In this document: in pieces, positions 34,671 to 46,523 of the stretch
How positions within the stretch are numbered: the stretch's first letter is position 1
Layout: each line of letters starts with the position of its first letter
Assembly: GCA_020736575.1 (NCBI GenBank)
Contig: JAGPYM010000032.1
Coordinates: 124,001-188,000, forward strand
DNA length: 64,000 nt
Origin: Thelonectria olida
Taxonomy: Eukaryota; Ascomycota; Sordariomycetes; Hypocreales; Nectriaceae
Direction of reading: 5' to 3'
Position numbers and translations under genes: made by a program
The notes under the pieces: generated by a model
What the model was told of the DNA's origin: nothing
The model's database searches: none
The model's input: only the letters and a program-made list of their open reading frames with translations

Positions 34671-37262
34671 TCAATACCTCTCCATAATCCATTGCGACCG
34701 CTCCTTCTCCCCCATCTTGTCCAACATCTCCGTCTCCGCGACCTTGACATCGAAATACCTCTGCACAAGCTCATGTCCCAACAACTCACACAGCTCCGAA
34801 TCCTGCGTCAGCGCCCCGAGAGCCTCCCTCATACTTCTCGGCAGCCGCGTCTGCACGTTCAGCCTCTGCCTCTCCGACGACGACAATAATGCCGGGTCCT
34901 CCGTGCAATCTCCCCAGGCAAGCTCCTCCTTATCCGCAACGCCCTGCGTACCCGCCAGCAGAACCGCTGACAGAGCAAGATACGGATTAGCCAGCCCGTC
35001 GATGCACTTGAACTCCCAGTGGCTTCTTTCAATCTTCCGTAAAGGCGTCTCGCGGTTTTGTGTACCCCATGCTACCCAGGTTCCACCGGCCCAGCATCCA
35101 TCCTGCACACGGTCATAGCTTGTTATGTTGCTGTATGTGAACGCTGCGATGGCGCGGAGGTGTTTCAGTACACCCGCATAGAAAGGCTTCCATACTTTCT
35201 CATCAGAGCCGTTGGGTGAGGAGATGGACATGTGCACGTGGGCTGCTGTCCCGCAGGACATGGAGTATGGTTTTGGATGGAGAGTCATCCGGAAGCCCTT
35301 TGCGGTAGCACAATTGCTGATGACGTCTCGCGCGTACAGGAGCGTGTCGACTGCCTCGAGTGCTGGTGCTTTAGGGAGGACGATTTCGTACTGCCCGTTT
35401 GCGCTCTCCGCATGTACCATCTCGATGTAGACCCCGGCCGCGTCGAGTTGCTCGATAGCGTCCTCGAGAACCTCGGTGGATGCTTCGTGCTCCATCGCTC
35501 GACTGACGGACCACGCATGGCCGTCTCCGTCTAACGGTTTGTACTTTGTCTCATTGGTCCGGCGAAAGAGAACCAGCTCGATTTCGAACCCGAGCGTAAA
35601 CTCAAGACCTATGTTCGCACCTCTTTCCAGCGCCGACTTCAGAAGTGAGCGAGGACACAATTTTGCCGCGGAACCGTCTTTCTCTTTGAAGTCCGCCATG
35701 ACTGTGATATGTCCCTTGCGAGGGCCGATACGAAGGCTTCCGAGGTCAGGATGTAACCTGTATTCTCCTGTGGGCGAGACGTTTTTTACGGGCACATCAG
35801 TCTGAAGAAGACCAAGACCCGCTTTAGTCACCCCCAAGGAGAAGGGCTCTTCGCCGCTATGTAGTAGAGACCACACACGTCGGATTGGCATAGCCCTCAT
35901 CCTTGGCGTCGCCGTAAAGTCGTTCCAATATACCCGCAGGAAACACGGTTCCTCTTTATCCTTCAGGAATTGAGTCAGGATTGCAACATTTTCTTTTTCG
36001 GCTGCATGAAGATCGATGCCAGGCGACACCGCAAGTGGACGAAGTTCCAACCTCAAGTCGTACAGTGTATTCGCGTTATTGAAGAGAATACCCTTGACAA
36101 TCTGAGTGGCCTGAGCCCATGTCAAGTCCCCGTTGCAGACATAGTCGAAGAGAACCGCCTGCAGAGCGTTCCGCACCTGATCTACGGCGAGCAGGTATGT
36201 TTCTGGGAGGTAATGCCCATCTGTGCTCCATAAAACCTTTGATCCAGGGGTGAGCTCCAGGATATGGCGGATAACTTCCTCCTGCCCGTCGCGGCTCAGG
36301 GAAGGAAACGCCTCGCCAATGTCAGCGTAGACGTTGCCGTACATGCTCGCTAGATATCCAGCCTCACGGGTAAAAGGATAGCCGGCGTGAAGTATGACTA
36401 TAGGAACATTGGGATATTTTTTGATGAACTCTTGAAGATGCGCCGGTGATGATGTGGTCAGAGTTAGGTCGTTGCCACCAAGTCCAGTGTCGAACTGGAT
36501 AGGCTTCTTGTGGCGGCCTTCGTCATTCCGGATCAGGCCGGCCAAGATGTGAAGGAAATAGTCGTTGAGCGGAGCATGGTCGAGCCTGGTGAGCCTGTCT
36601 AGTTCTCCCGATTTTCTGTCGTTGAAGATTCTCTGGAAAGCCTGCTGCAGGACCTCAACGTCCATAGTCGGGGAGATGGCCAGCCCTGTTCGAAGGCAGA
36701 TGACCGACTTGAACGCTACAACCTCTGGATCATCAAGACTCTGCTCAATGGCCCCGATGAAGTTTTCGATGGCTCTCGAGAACGCTTCAGTCGGCTGTGA
36801 GGACGCAGCGCATGCTCTGTCGATGCACTTCGCAGCGACCTCCTCGATGCAGACAATACGTTTGCTCGGACTTCTGGTAAATGCATCGAAGTGGTTATAG
36901 TGCTCAAAATTTTCTGCGTCGCCCAAACCATCGTCGACAAGTACGGTTTCGATACCGGCTAGGCATCGTTGGATCCATTTATTGTTGTCGCCTCCCTGCT
37001 TCCTCGTAATGGCCGCCTCAACCGCGTCCCAAGTGATTTCACAGCCCAGAAGAGAAGATAAATGCTTCACGGCGCGAACATGTGCCAGCCCAGTTCGAGA
37101 TGCATATTTAGTATCGCTGTGAACCTCCATTGCGGTGGACATGAGGGGACATGTTTTGATGGCGCTGGGCTTGAGTAGTGGATGAGCATGGTGGACGATA
37201 ATAGGCGTAGTGAGGATGGCGCGCAGGAGCGCCTCCTTCGTGTTGGGCTGATCTTTTGGCAT
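34671..37262 (-). CDS. FluG-like protein: amidohydrolase fused to glutamine synthetase
   Basis: 863 residues, almost exactly the length of the developmental regulator FluG. The N-terminal amidohydrolase-2 domain (~1-420) has VHHAHPLL (metal-binding HxH type), FDTGLGGNDL and WSTDGHYLPETY. The C-terminal glutamine synthetase-I-like domain (~430-863) has RVYWNDFTATPRMRA, GFEIELVLF, HAESANGQYEIVL, AAHVHMSISSPNG and NRETPLRKI. In Aspergillus nidulans FluG is needed for an extracellular signal that starts conidiation; other fungal members have other roles, so this may be a paralogue. Single exon with no lesion seen. The start MPKDQPNTKEALL has no competing upstream ATG. It lies alone between a gene-poor zone and the WW/ZZ gene. 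Confidence 0.88.
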   Translation of the reverse strand: MPKDQPNTKEALLRAILTTPIIVHHAHPLLKPSAIKTCPLMSTAMEVHSDTKYASRTGLAHVRAVKHLSSLLGCEITWDAVEAAITRKQGGDNNKWIQRCLAGIETVLVDDGLGDAENFEHYNHFDAFTRSPSKRIVCIEEVAAKCIDRACAASSQPTEAFSRAIENFIGAIEQSLDDPEVVAFKSVICLRTGLAISPTMDVEVLQQAFQRIFNDRKSGELDRLTRLDHAPLNDYFLHILAGLIRNDEGRHKKPIQFDTGLGGNDLTLTTSSPAHLQEFIKKYPNVPIVILHAGYPFTREAGYLASMYGNVYADIGEAFPSLSRDGQEEVIRHILELTPGSKVLWSTDGHYLPETYLLAVDQVRNALQAVLFDYVCNGDLTWAQATQIVKGILFNNANTLYDLRLELRPLAVSPGIDLHAAEKENVAILTQFLKDKEEPCFLRVYWNDFTATPRMRAMPIRRVWSLLHSGEEPFSLGVTKAGLGLLQTDVPVKNVSPTGEYRLHPDLGSLRIGPRKGHITVMADFKEKDGSAAKLCPRSLLKSALERGANIGLEFTLGFEIELVLFRRTNETKYKPLDGDGHAWSVSRAMEHEASTEVLEDAIEQLDAAGVYIEMVHAESANGQYEIVLPKAPALEAVDTLLYARDVISNCATAKGFRMTLHPKPYSMSCGTAAHVHMSISSPNGSDEKVWKPFYAGVLKHLRAIAAFTYSNITSYDRVQDGCWAGGTWVAWGTQNRETPLRKIERSHWEFKCIDGLANPYLALSAVLLAGTQGVADKEELAWGDCTEDPALLSSSERQRLNVQTRLPRSMREALGALTQDSELCELLGHELVQRYFDVKVAETEMLDKMGEKERSQWIMERY

Positions 37263-38974
37263 GTCGATTACCTAGGAATCAAGTCTGATAGAATTCTCTT
37301 GGGTACTCTTTGCAGTTTCCTTGAAACTCAAAGACGGAGTAAACGTGAAGAGTTGGATATCGTGGGCAGGCTATTCTCCGGCGGCCCAAATTTTGATTAA
37401 GGGGCTGAGATACATCCACTATCCATAATGTAACGTAGCAATGCCTTCCGTATTTTCGTGGCAGATTTTGTGCTGGAGGTAGCCACTTATTATTTGTCTG
37501 TTATCCACCTAGTTATCGTCAATGTCGCAACTTTCATCAATGCTGGCGGGGACATCGGCTAAAGCCAATGGAAGTTGTAGCAAGGCTCAGCGAGATTGAT
37601 CGAGATGTCAAAACAGCAGTCGGAATGGTCCCAGGAAAGTGCTTCGGCTATTCGCTATCAAATGGGGCTGCTACTCAGCCACCCACACACACCCCAGTGT
37701 TGTACGTTTGTGGGTATCTGCAAGATACAGAGTAATTCACTCAACCCCCCCTCAATGCAAGGAAGCGATGGATGAAATAATATTACATGATTGGTCAACT
37801 TTTACGAGCAACTCAAGGGACTCGTGTGATACGGTATTCACATACGGCTTAGCCTGGCCTGTGCATCGCTTACTACCATAGTAAAACCAATGGGCTAGAG
37901 TACCCCGCACCTTAGACACCAATCAATCAACACAACTGCTGCTGCTCATCATATCTACTTTAACCCTGTAAGCACGCTCAGTGCGACACTAATCCATGGT
38001 TGGCTGTGCCGTAAATGCTGACGACAGAAATGACGAAGAGATCTGGGGCTCTGCATAGGCTTACGAGCCAATCCTCAATCAATTACCAATAAAGATCATT
38101 CATAGAGTTGTACTGTCAAGGTCCTAGGTCACAGGACTTGAGGTACATGAATCAGGCCGGGGGATTCCGTAGCTAAAGATACGACGGTGTGTAAGCACCA
38201 GAGGCGTGATCATGTAAGCCGGAACAGCTCCATAGACCCTCTAGCTAGAAGTCACCCCTTTAAAAGGGGTGCCCGAGAGGGCCCGACGTCTTCAATTACG
38301 TAATAATGTTCCTACATCAACCCACACCCGAAGCTTTGACACAAAGCGTTGGTGATCAGCCCTAAGTACGGATGGCAAAAGTCCCACAGCCTGAGCATCG
38401 CCTGACAGCACTGAATGTTGGTGCTCGTTTCTTGGACCTCGCACTCTTATCCACTCCAGAGTGTTCTGTGATATTTTCGACGTATGTACTAATTTTCCGT
38501 GTCACGAGGATATCGATCGGGTATCTAGATAGTAATGTCTTTGTAGATCATCTGCATCATCCACTGACATCACACGTAGTGGTTCACAAAGCTCAGGAAA
38601 CTGGTTTCGCAGGCGAGGAACGTGCCAAGAGAATCATGATCGCTCCATGTCAACCCAGATTCTGTTCAAGCTGACGACCGGACCTCATGCTGGTCCGAAA
38701 CGTAAGTGTTAATCTGGTTAGCTGCTGACATCGTTGGCTAACCGAAGGGCTAGGACGTCAATAACGTCAGCCTTATTAGGAACCCAGCTCCTTGTCAGTA
38801 CAAGCTCCCCGTAACTACGCCTTTCAAGAAGAGATCGCCCAATAGTGAATACTTACTGATTTGCCTGGCCTTAAGCTAGGAAGTGTCTATATGTAATCTT
38901 GCGCTGTCCTGCTTTGTCTCACCTTTCCCTTCCGAGTCGACAGCTAGTGAAATCCGTTTCTGTCGGCTGTCAAC
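37263..38974. other. Intergenic region with dispersed repeat
   Basis: No gene supported. It contains one plus-oriented CCAAT/GCTCGTAAA composite (about 37791-37812), the repeat at 37895-38010 shared with 55805-55910, and a near-palindrome around acccctttaaaaggggt (38255-38271). The promoter of the WW/ZZ gene must lie at its right end. Confidence 0.4.
37895..38010 (+). repeat. Dispersed repeat (copy of 55805-55910)
   Basis: Shares accttagacaccaatcaat, caacacaactgctgctgctc and a following ...agcacg...tgcgaca segment with 55805-55910, in the same orientation. The second copy sits directly before a Zn2Cys6 relic, so this may be leftover upstream DNA of that gene family. Confidence 0.5.
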
Positions 38975-40370
38975 ATGTCGTTTCTAAACAAGTTTAAGAA
39001 AGAATTTGAGGGGCTCAACTTGAGTGACCGCCTGCAAGGTCAGCAGCCGGGAGGTAAGTTGCTCTATGTTAGGGCACCATTCCGCCTGCGCTAAATCAAC
39101 CGGTCCCGAAGCTTCTCCAGCGCCTCCATCGCAGGGCTACAGCCATGACAATCAACCCTACCCGGGCAATCCCTACCCAAATCAGTATCAAGGTCAACAA
39201 GCCTACCCAAACAATGGTCAGCCATCATATCCAGGAGCGCATCAACCTTACAACCCCGGACATCAGCAGCAAAGTTCTGGATATCAGCCATATAATGCCC
39301 ATGAGTCTTACTCTGGACAGCAGCGTTATAATCCTCAAGGGACACCCAGTTATAACTCTTCATCACAGGCATTGCAACAGCCACAACACCAACAGCGGCC
39401 ATCATCATCGGGTCCCATCTCACGCCCCCCAAGTGACCCCTATTTACAATCTCCAGCTGCAGCTCTCACTACTTACCGTGCACCAGGTGAGCAGAGCGTC
39501 CCCCCTTGCCCTACACCTCCTCGTTGGGTTGCTCATTGGTCGGAACATGAGCGACAATGGTATTACATCGAGACATCGGGTAGGACTTCGTGGCATGTCC
39601 CCTCTGATCTTCCACCTCTATCGACGATGCCTGCCTATCCGGGTAGTCTCAATAGTATGCATCGGGGCCATGAAGGTCAGAGTCAGACTCACCCAGGCCA
39701 GCCAATCTACGCAAATCTGGGAGGAGAAGCCCGGCCAAGTCTGCGAAAGACGAGCCAAAAACCGTCTTCTCAGACCATTCTTGCTGCAGCTGGTGGTTTT
39801 GCCGCCGGTGGCGTGGCCGGCTATTTTATCAAGGATCGAATCGGCAAGTCCATCTACCTTCTGCCGCTGCAGTGGTCTAACATCGTTCCCGTAGATGATC
39901 GTAAGGCAAAGAAGCGCCACGGTCGTAATGCCGAGGACTTCTCTGACTTCTCTGAATACCCCAACATGGAGGTCAACCTTGACTGCAACATGTGCGACCA
40001 AGCGATCAGCGGCCCCTATGCCCACTGCAAGAAATGCGACGGAGGTGACTACGATATCTGCCGCGATTGTCTTGCTCAAGGTCAGACCTGCGACGGCAAC
40101 GGGAAGCATAACCTCGTCAAAGTGTATCCCAAGTACTTCTGCGACATTTGCGATCAGTTGATCCGTGGGCAGTTTTACCACTGCGCTAGATGTAACAATA
40201 AGGATTGGGACACATGCCAGAGTTGTTTGGATAAGGGATATACCTGTCTTGGACCGGATCGAGGCGAGACGCACCATTTGACCAAGTTGTACATCCCTGT
40301 TGTGAAGCATAAAAAGACAAATGGAAGATACCATGGGTCTAGTTCTAGTTCAAGTAGCGACTCAGACTAA
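38975..40370 (+). CDS. WW-domain and double ZZ-type zinc finger protein
   Basis: Exon 1 (38975-39053) encodes MSFLNKFKKEFEGLNLSDRL. An intron of ~60-67 bp follows, ending at 39111 or 39120; both acceptors keep the frame. Exon 2 runs to 40370. Domains in order: a Pro/Gln/Tyr-rich low-complexity region (~30-140), a WW domain (PPRWVAHWSEHERQWYY with a second Trp in SGRTSWHVP), and a Gly/Ala-rich hydrophobic helix (AAAGGFAAGGVAGYFI). Two ZZ-type Cys clusters come next (CNMCDQAI...HCKKC...CRDC and CDICDQLI...HCARC...CQSC), then a Ser/Asp tail. WW and ZZ modules mediate protein binding, so a scaffold role is likely. No exact function is known to me. Appears intact. Confidence 0.82.
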
Positions 40371-41261
40371 GCTTCAACGGTCTGCAGAAAGGTTGTTGCA
40401 GTATATGGAACGTCATACACGATCAAGAGTGCCGATATACCTCTTGCAGCCAATATGGACCGTGGATCGTGGCCTGCCACTCGCAAAGGGACGACTTGGG
40501 ATCTGAGTCAGGTGCGATGCGTCTCGACCACACGGGCAAAAGAAGCAATAAATCTGAGTGACCCCTGCCGTGTCCGTGGGTTAGCATGGGTGCAATCTGC
40601 TTGGGAAGACTACACAGATTCATTACCTTGTAGCTTGGGTCGAAGAGCGGTGAATGGCCTCATTCAACTCTCATTTCGACAAGTTTGTCAAGCTGTCAAG
40701 ACGAGCGCCTTCTTCGAGAGAATCTGCCCGCGCTACTAGGCGGCTGCTCCCCTTAGGACGCACTGAGGTGCCCTCATCTTCTTTGTGTTCTTTCTCCCTC
40801 TCACCTGGGCTTAAGTGACTGAACGGTGTTGCAGCACTGTTCTGTCAGCTGGGTCCCTTTCGAGGCCGCCTCATGCAGCCCCCGCCTAGGGTCTTTCTTC
40901 AGTCCCCTCGCAAAGACCGATTGATATGGCGGTTCGACAGCCGCGCCAGCATATCCCGCTGACGGGTGACAAGCTCAACATAGAGCGCCCCAGAGCCGAG
41001 GCCGTGCTGGATAGGCTATCTGAAGGCCAGTCGCGGGCGGTATAGCTTGGGAGTTGTAAATGGAGCGCTCTGGGTTCACTGTAGATGCCGAAGCGTCTAG
41101 TACTATCCGAGCGAAACAGGATTTGGGGGATCCTATGTGGCCTCCAAAGGGCCAGAGGGCTTCACGAGTACCGTACTAGGTTAGGCCTACCGCGATTCCT
41201 TTTCAATAGCTTAGCCCAGCACGTCCTGTGCCCCAACAGGGGACCTGCCTGGACGGAAAAT

Positions 41262-41292
<31 letters not shown>

Positions 41293-41575
41293 CGAATGGT
41301 CTCATTCTGCGCTCCTTGGGCCGTCGCGCAGGAGAACACATCAAATTTAATATTTCAACTAAGGTATTATGAACTTACTTACTTTAAATGCATTGGCTGG
41401 TCTATTCAGTTGACTCACTTGATGTAAGTTATTTGACTTTGACACTTGAATTGATTACAGCACAGCTTTGCCAGCAGTCAGAATTATCACGCAATGCGTT
41501 TGAAGCAACGAACGGAACGTCGGATTTACACAAGAAGTACAGACCCTTATTCCCATTCATCCTATCTTGCCATCA
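40371..41575. other. Intergenic region with (CATA)n microsatellite
   Basis: No gene supported. A tetranucleotide run of about seven CATA units lies at ~41262-41288. The region covers the 3' sides of the WW/ZZ gene and the convergent P450. Confidence 0.45.
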
Positions 41576-43355
41576 TCAACACTCAAATTTCCACTCTACA
41601 TTCTCCCATCCCTTCCTCCTCACCATCCTGCCTCCTAGGCCCTTGCCATACTTCTCCGGCCGCACTGCACCGGTCGCCAGCGTCGGCGGCAGCATTTTCA
41701 TATCATCAAACCGCATACCCACCGGCTCAATCTCAAAGCCTAGCAACAAGACGGACGTGAAACCTAGAATCTCTGCGATAGCAAAGTTCCGCCCCGGGCA
41801 GAGATGTCGTCCTCCACCAAAGGGTATGTATGTCGCCCTGCGTCGTCGGTCGATGTCTACACTCTCAGTCGTCTTGTCCTTGGAACCGGGCGGGAGAAAG
41901 CGTTCTGGGTCAAACTCGTTGGCGTCTTGGCCCCAGACGGTTTTGTCGCGGTGGGTAACGCCGGCGGGAAGTTGGATATCTATGCCTTTCTGAAGGAGGT
42001 AGGATTGACCATTGGGGCTGGTGATAGTGAGATCTTCCATGACGCGGCGCATGCTGACGGAGTGATTCGATAGACGCATTGTTTCGCGGTAGCAGCTGAC
42101 GAGAAGCGGGATCTTAGTGTCAAAGTCGGCAATATCGAAGGTTACGGTTCTCTTTCCATCGTCTGTCTCGGCGATCAAGGTGGCGGCTTCAACTTCTTTC
42201 CTCACCCGCTCCATCAGCTCAGGCCGAACGAGCACGTATAGCAGAAGCCAGTAGAGCGTAGGTACAGCGTTGAGCGTAGCGACATTGGGGAGAATTACTT
42301 CAAGTTTCCCGATCTCGCTTCCTGTGAAGCCGTACTTCCGCAGGGTGTTGGCGCGGTTGAGGACCAGCTGGGAAGTGGTTGGATCGTTGATATCGTGTTC
42401 GGCAGCGTAGTACTCTGAGAGAAGGGTCTGGAGTTTGGCGCGAGCTTTGAAGGCTTTGGGCATGGTGATGGATGGTAAAAGGGAGAGAAGGAAATATGGA
42501 ATAGCCTCTTCAAATGCCCTGGATATTGTCAGATTGAGAGCTCAAAGCGTGGCGTGGGGACCAGTTACTCACCATATCTCATCGACAAGAGACGGATTGG
42601 GTCCGAAAGGGTCATGGTCGCCGTAGAGAGCCTTTGTCGTTCCCAATGTCATCACATCACGAATCCAGAGATACAGGTTCTCTACCTCCAGTCCCTCGGG
42701 AATCACTTCTTCTTTGCCAGCATTGACTTCATTGACACGCACCGCCCCACAGCTGATAGGATCCATCTTTGCCGAAATGTTCGCCAGGAAATGAACATTC
42801 ATTTTTTGCACCATCCCTGCCGCGAAGCTGGCGTGCATGACCTCGACAAAAGTGGAGAAGACGCCATCTGCCTTAACCTTAGCGGTCAATTCATCGTCGA
42901 GGCCAAACGTCTTTTGGGCGAAGTCCGTAGCGAAGGGTGTGAGAGAGACGGTCTTTGACCGCAGGGCTGTTTGGATGAGGTTTGGGTCGTAGATAGAGTA
43001 CATTTTGCCGTTGAGCATAGGGAGCGTGGCGATGGGCCGTGAAGGATTCGCATTGCTTTGAAGCTGTTAGCGGTGAATTGTGGGCAGCTTGGATGAGACA
43101 GACGTACTGGATGATTCGGTGGTAGTGTGATTGATAGCGGATGATGCCGATGATGTGCCCGATAAAGGGGATTGAGGGTTTGATCACGGGAGGTTCACGA
43201 GAGTCAATGTTGGGCGTCAAGACTTTGGACAGTAGAGGGAGAGTTACTGCGCTCGCTATGATGAAGGTGATGACGATTGTTGGTAGGGTGAGATTGCCGC
43301 TGCGAATGTCAGCGACAAGACCTTGCAATAGAGAGCCGCCATTACTATCGGCCAT
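41576..43355 (-). CDS. Cytochrome P450 (membrane-anchored)
   Basis: Heme-thiolate monooxygenase, 557 residues in three exons (43355-43108, 43055-42573, 42518-41576) with introns of 52 and 54 bp and consensus sites. The N-terminal anchor is LTLPTIVITFIIASAVTLPLL. The K-helix is YRETMRL, then FDPERFLP, and the heme loop FGGGRHLCPGRNFA, all intact. The I-helix position reads ATLNAVPTLYWLLLYV, without the usual A/GGxD/ET. This is seen in the CYP7/CYP8-like group to which several fungal P450s belong, so an unusual reaction such as isomerisation is possible. ATG 43355 is the first in frame. The substrate is unknown and no partner enzyme is adjacent. The P450 relic at 9883-10344 resembles its C-terminus. 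Confidence 0.88.
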
Positions 43356-44272
43356 ATTGACAGATGGAACCAAAAAAAACCTATTCAGTATGTGATGAGT
43401 TCATTTAACTCAGTAAGGTCATAAGTTGACAATTAAAATGCTTTAAGAAGAAAATTACGAAGCAAATGGCTCCAGCCGCGGAGCCAGCCCTTGAAGTTAA
43501 GCCCCGTCTCTCAGAAGCGAGTCGGCCCTTCTGGGGGGTCACATCCTCACCAATTAAACCCCCCATCTCTGAAATAACTTCATAAGGGATGCTGCGCCAT
43601 TCCGTAGCGGGTAAGGAACGGAGCATTCTTCGTCTTGGGCTGACATAAGATGCTACAGCACCATTCACCGTCGAACTCGGGATCCGAGAGCTTGAGCCAT
43701 CGGAAAATTGGTACGGAAATGCCTACGTGTGAACCTGCAGTCGCATGAATTTAGTGGAATCTTGCCGTGCAGGGAGCTACACTGTAACCCTGGACATTGC
43801 AGTGCTTTCTACCATTGTCGGATTATTTTCTTATGCTGGTTGATGAGACAGATCGGTCAGCTTCACTATGGCGGATCCGGCTCGAGCATCATCCCCGTGA
43901 GTCTCGGGTCAGACTGCTACGTTTGGCTAATTGGCCACAAAATACGAGAATTGTTGCAGTGGAACGTACTACGTAGTAGTCTGGAGTAACACTAAAACCA
44001 CTCGAAAGAGGTAGGGGGAACATATGGGGGCGCCGAAACCTGGCCGATACCCTTGCTCGTGCAGACGGGCGGAAGGGATACTCCGTACAGTATGGTTGGT
44101 TTAACTGTAACAAAACGTTCAGCTCTCATTGAGTGGCAGGAATGATGCTTTGAATACTGTATACTGCGCATCCCAGGGGAAGAATTGATGGGCTATGCAG
44201 AATTGTGGTTGTCGCGTCACCTCGTGAACCCCTCGGGATGCTCGTAATCCTTGGCCAATCATGTATAAATAT
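43356..44272. other. Intergenic region upstream of the P450
   Basis: Contains the P450 promoter side; no gene supported. Confidence 0.4.
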
Positions 44273-44470
44273 TTAGTCCGACACTTCCATGTCCGTAGCC
44301 CAGTTCATCTCGAGGTAACTCATGCCAGGAACCGGATGCAGAATGATGGTTGCGGCGAACAACGGGGGCTCACCTAGCTTGGTGTAGTACTCATTGATGA
44401 TCTTTTTCCATGTCTTCGATCTTCTATGTTCCAGACGCCTTGCCCCACCCCCCATACTGTCCACGGTCAT
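44273..44470 (-). pseudogene. hAT transposase fragment
   Basis: INEYYTKLGEPPLFAATIIL and HPVPGMSYLEMNWAT align with LNEYYTKLGESPLFAASIIL and HPSLGMSYLEVNWAS of the hAT transposase at 24329-26852. About 45 codons remain, and flanking frames show no other hAT motif. A small relic of a related element. Confidence 0.65.
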
Positions 44471-45199
44471 GAACTGGACGGGACCTCACCTATGGCTTCG
44501 CGGCTGCATGTCCATCTGAGCCTTGCCCCGAGGTCTTTGGCCCATTCACATTGTCGCTGTACAAGAAGATTGCGTGTCGTAGCATCCGCCGCACGTCTGG
44601 CCGACCTGGTGGTCACTTGCAGTGCTTGCGGGATCTGGTGTAGGTCGATCCGGGCCTTGCTGGCGACGAGGCTGCTGTGGGTTGGTACAAGGCGCAGATT
44701 TGGCATGGGAGAGTTCCTGACTCCGCAATTCAAGAAAGCTGCTCGAGAGATGCTCAGCGAAGCTTCGATCTGGTCCAGAAGGAAATTTTTTAGCCGCTGG
44801 AGGAGGAGTATGCGCAGAGGACGCGGAAGACTGTAAGCTTGGCGTTGTATGCTTGCATCGGTTCATTGGAGAGCCTGTTGGCCGATTCAATAATATCGAT
44901 TGGCTGATGTTCCCCCGATGAGAGTAGGGAGGGGTTCGGGTTAATGATATCGATGAAGTCTAAAGCCTGATTCAGGGTAACGAGATTGAGAAACTGACAG
45001 TTCCTGTGAACATCCATTGACAGCGCGTGCCATTCAGTCTGTGTATTTTAGCAAATGTTGTCCCCGGAGCAACCAGGGGGGATCAATCAATACTCGATCC
45101 GAGTCGATCGCATTGATCTCAGCCCACATGGGCCATCAAACTTGCCTTTGCCTGCATCAAAAGGGCTCTAATTTAATTCTATTTCTAGATCTCGGTGTC
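44471..45199. other. Unexplained stretch downstream of the 45.2-46.4-kb gene
   Basis: Several overlapping minus-strand ORFs (44467-44890, 44790-45017) lie end to end in different frames. They may be an eroded coding region such as more of the hAT relic, but I recognise no motif. Confidence 0.3.
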
Positions 45200-46389
45200 C
45201 TATGCTTTTTTCGGTACAGAGCTTTCCGTTATGCTGTTCATTCGGTCCAGGAACTGTTGCACCTGTTCATTATATGCCACAAGGGGCTGCGTTGATTCAT
45301 CGTAGACCTGCAGGTCTCCACCAGCAACCCATCCAACCGCACTCTTACTGGGAAAAGGCGAGCCGTCAAAGTACATGACCGGAAACTCGCGCCTCGAGAC
45401 TCGAGGTTCACCGTCTTCATAGCCTTGCTTCCATGAAAATGTTTTCGTTTGAGGGTCGTAAGCATAGCATTCTGGTAAATGCTCCAAGAGTCCCATGCTC
45501 TCGATTGAGCCGCAGATGCCAACATAATCCATATTCTGCATCGGGAGGCACAGTACGGCGAAAAATTGCTTCGACTTTTTCCAGTACACGCAACAGACTT
45601 CTCCAGGCGCAGGATTGAGGGACTCTTGGGGACCTGCACTCCTCCCTCGTCTTCTTTTTACGTGCTCGCTCGGGCGCCCACATGGCAAGATTTGACCAGG
45701 GAATGTTGACTTCCTCCGGTTTCTGCCCAGTCGTCGACGCTCTTGCTGGTTCAGGTCATTTAGCTCTGTTTTCCTCCCGCATGTGTCCTGATGACATTAG
45801 CCTGTAGAGCAGGTTTGCGTGGGCAAGTATTACTGACATCGTTTATTGAGGTGCTAAGCGGTAGGGCCTTCGCATTTCCTGCTGCACGTTCGCTTTGTGA
45901 TTCGTTTGGGCCAGCCGGAAGCAAACCACCTAGAACAACCCCTTGCAGCATTCCGGAGGTGCGTGAATCCCGCCTCATAACTGATTCGTTGAGTTTCCTA
46001 CGCTCGTACGCGGCCATTTGCAAGCGATAGTGGGCCTCAAGTCTCACCAATTTGCAAAGATAGACCTGTATGTTTTTTATCTCCATCTGCGTATTTTGTC
46101 TGAGGGCTCGGCAACATGCGTCGCTGATTTCAGCATTGATGGCATCGCGGGATTCCTTGTGCCTCCGCGTGGCCGACCGCATGATTGCGTGTCTGCGCTC
46201 GGAGCTTGCCTGGTGCGGGATGGGGAGAGCTCGCCTGGCTTGCGGACAAGTCGCTCTAGACCTGCGGCTGTATTCAAGATTGTTCTGTTTCTCGATTCGA
46301 AAGCGTGGGCGAGATGGAAAGTAAGTGATAATCTTGACTCCGCAGGATAATGCCGAATAAGATGCACGGTGGTGATCAGTTCCGAACAT
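45200..46389 (-). CDS. Unrecognised two-exon protein
   Basis: Two long minus-strand ORFs join in frame if a 50-bp intron (45788-45837) with donor GTCAGT, a GCTAATG branch-like site and acceptor CATCAG is removed. The result is up to 379 residues. The N-terminal part has a helical charged region (RRHKESRDAINAEISD ... RLEAHYRLQMAAYERRK). The middle is very basic (QQERRRLGRNRRK, VKRRRGR). The C-terminal part is a compact domain with many aromatic residues (VCCVYWKKSKQFFAVLCLP ... VMYFDGSPFPSKSAVGWV). The C-terminal part may be a small beta-barrel reader-like domain, but that is a guess from residue pattern only. The true start could be an internal ATG such as MRSATRRHKES. Confidence 0.45.
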
Positions 46390-46523
46390 CGTGGCGCGTG
46401 CCGTTTATATATCCACGGTTGGACCCAGTAATATCCCTTATGCAGTGGAGGAGCACCAGCTTCGTACCCGACAAGGATATCGACCAATGAGACAGTAGAA
46501 GATTTTGGGTACATTGATTCCAC

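Noticed and set aside
34365..35118. Plus-strand ORFs opposite the FluG-like gene
   Set aside because: They are antisense shadows. The minus strand has the conserved glutamine synthetase motifs in one uninterrupted frame.
39145..39894. 249-codon alternative frame in the WW/ZZ gene
   Set aside because: Overlaps the real frame, which carries the WW and ZZ motifs. Its length comes from the repetitive Pro/Gln codons.
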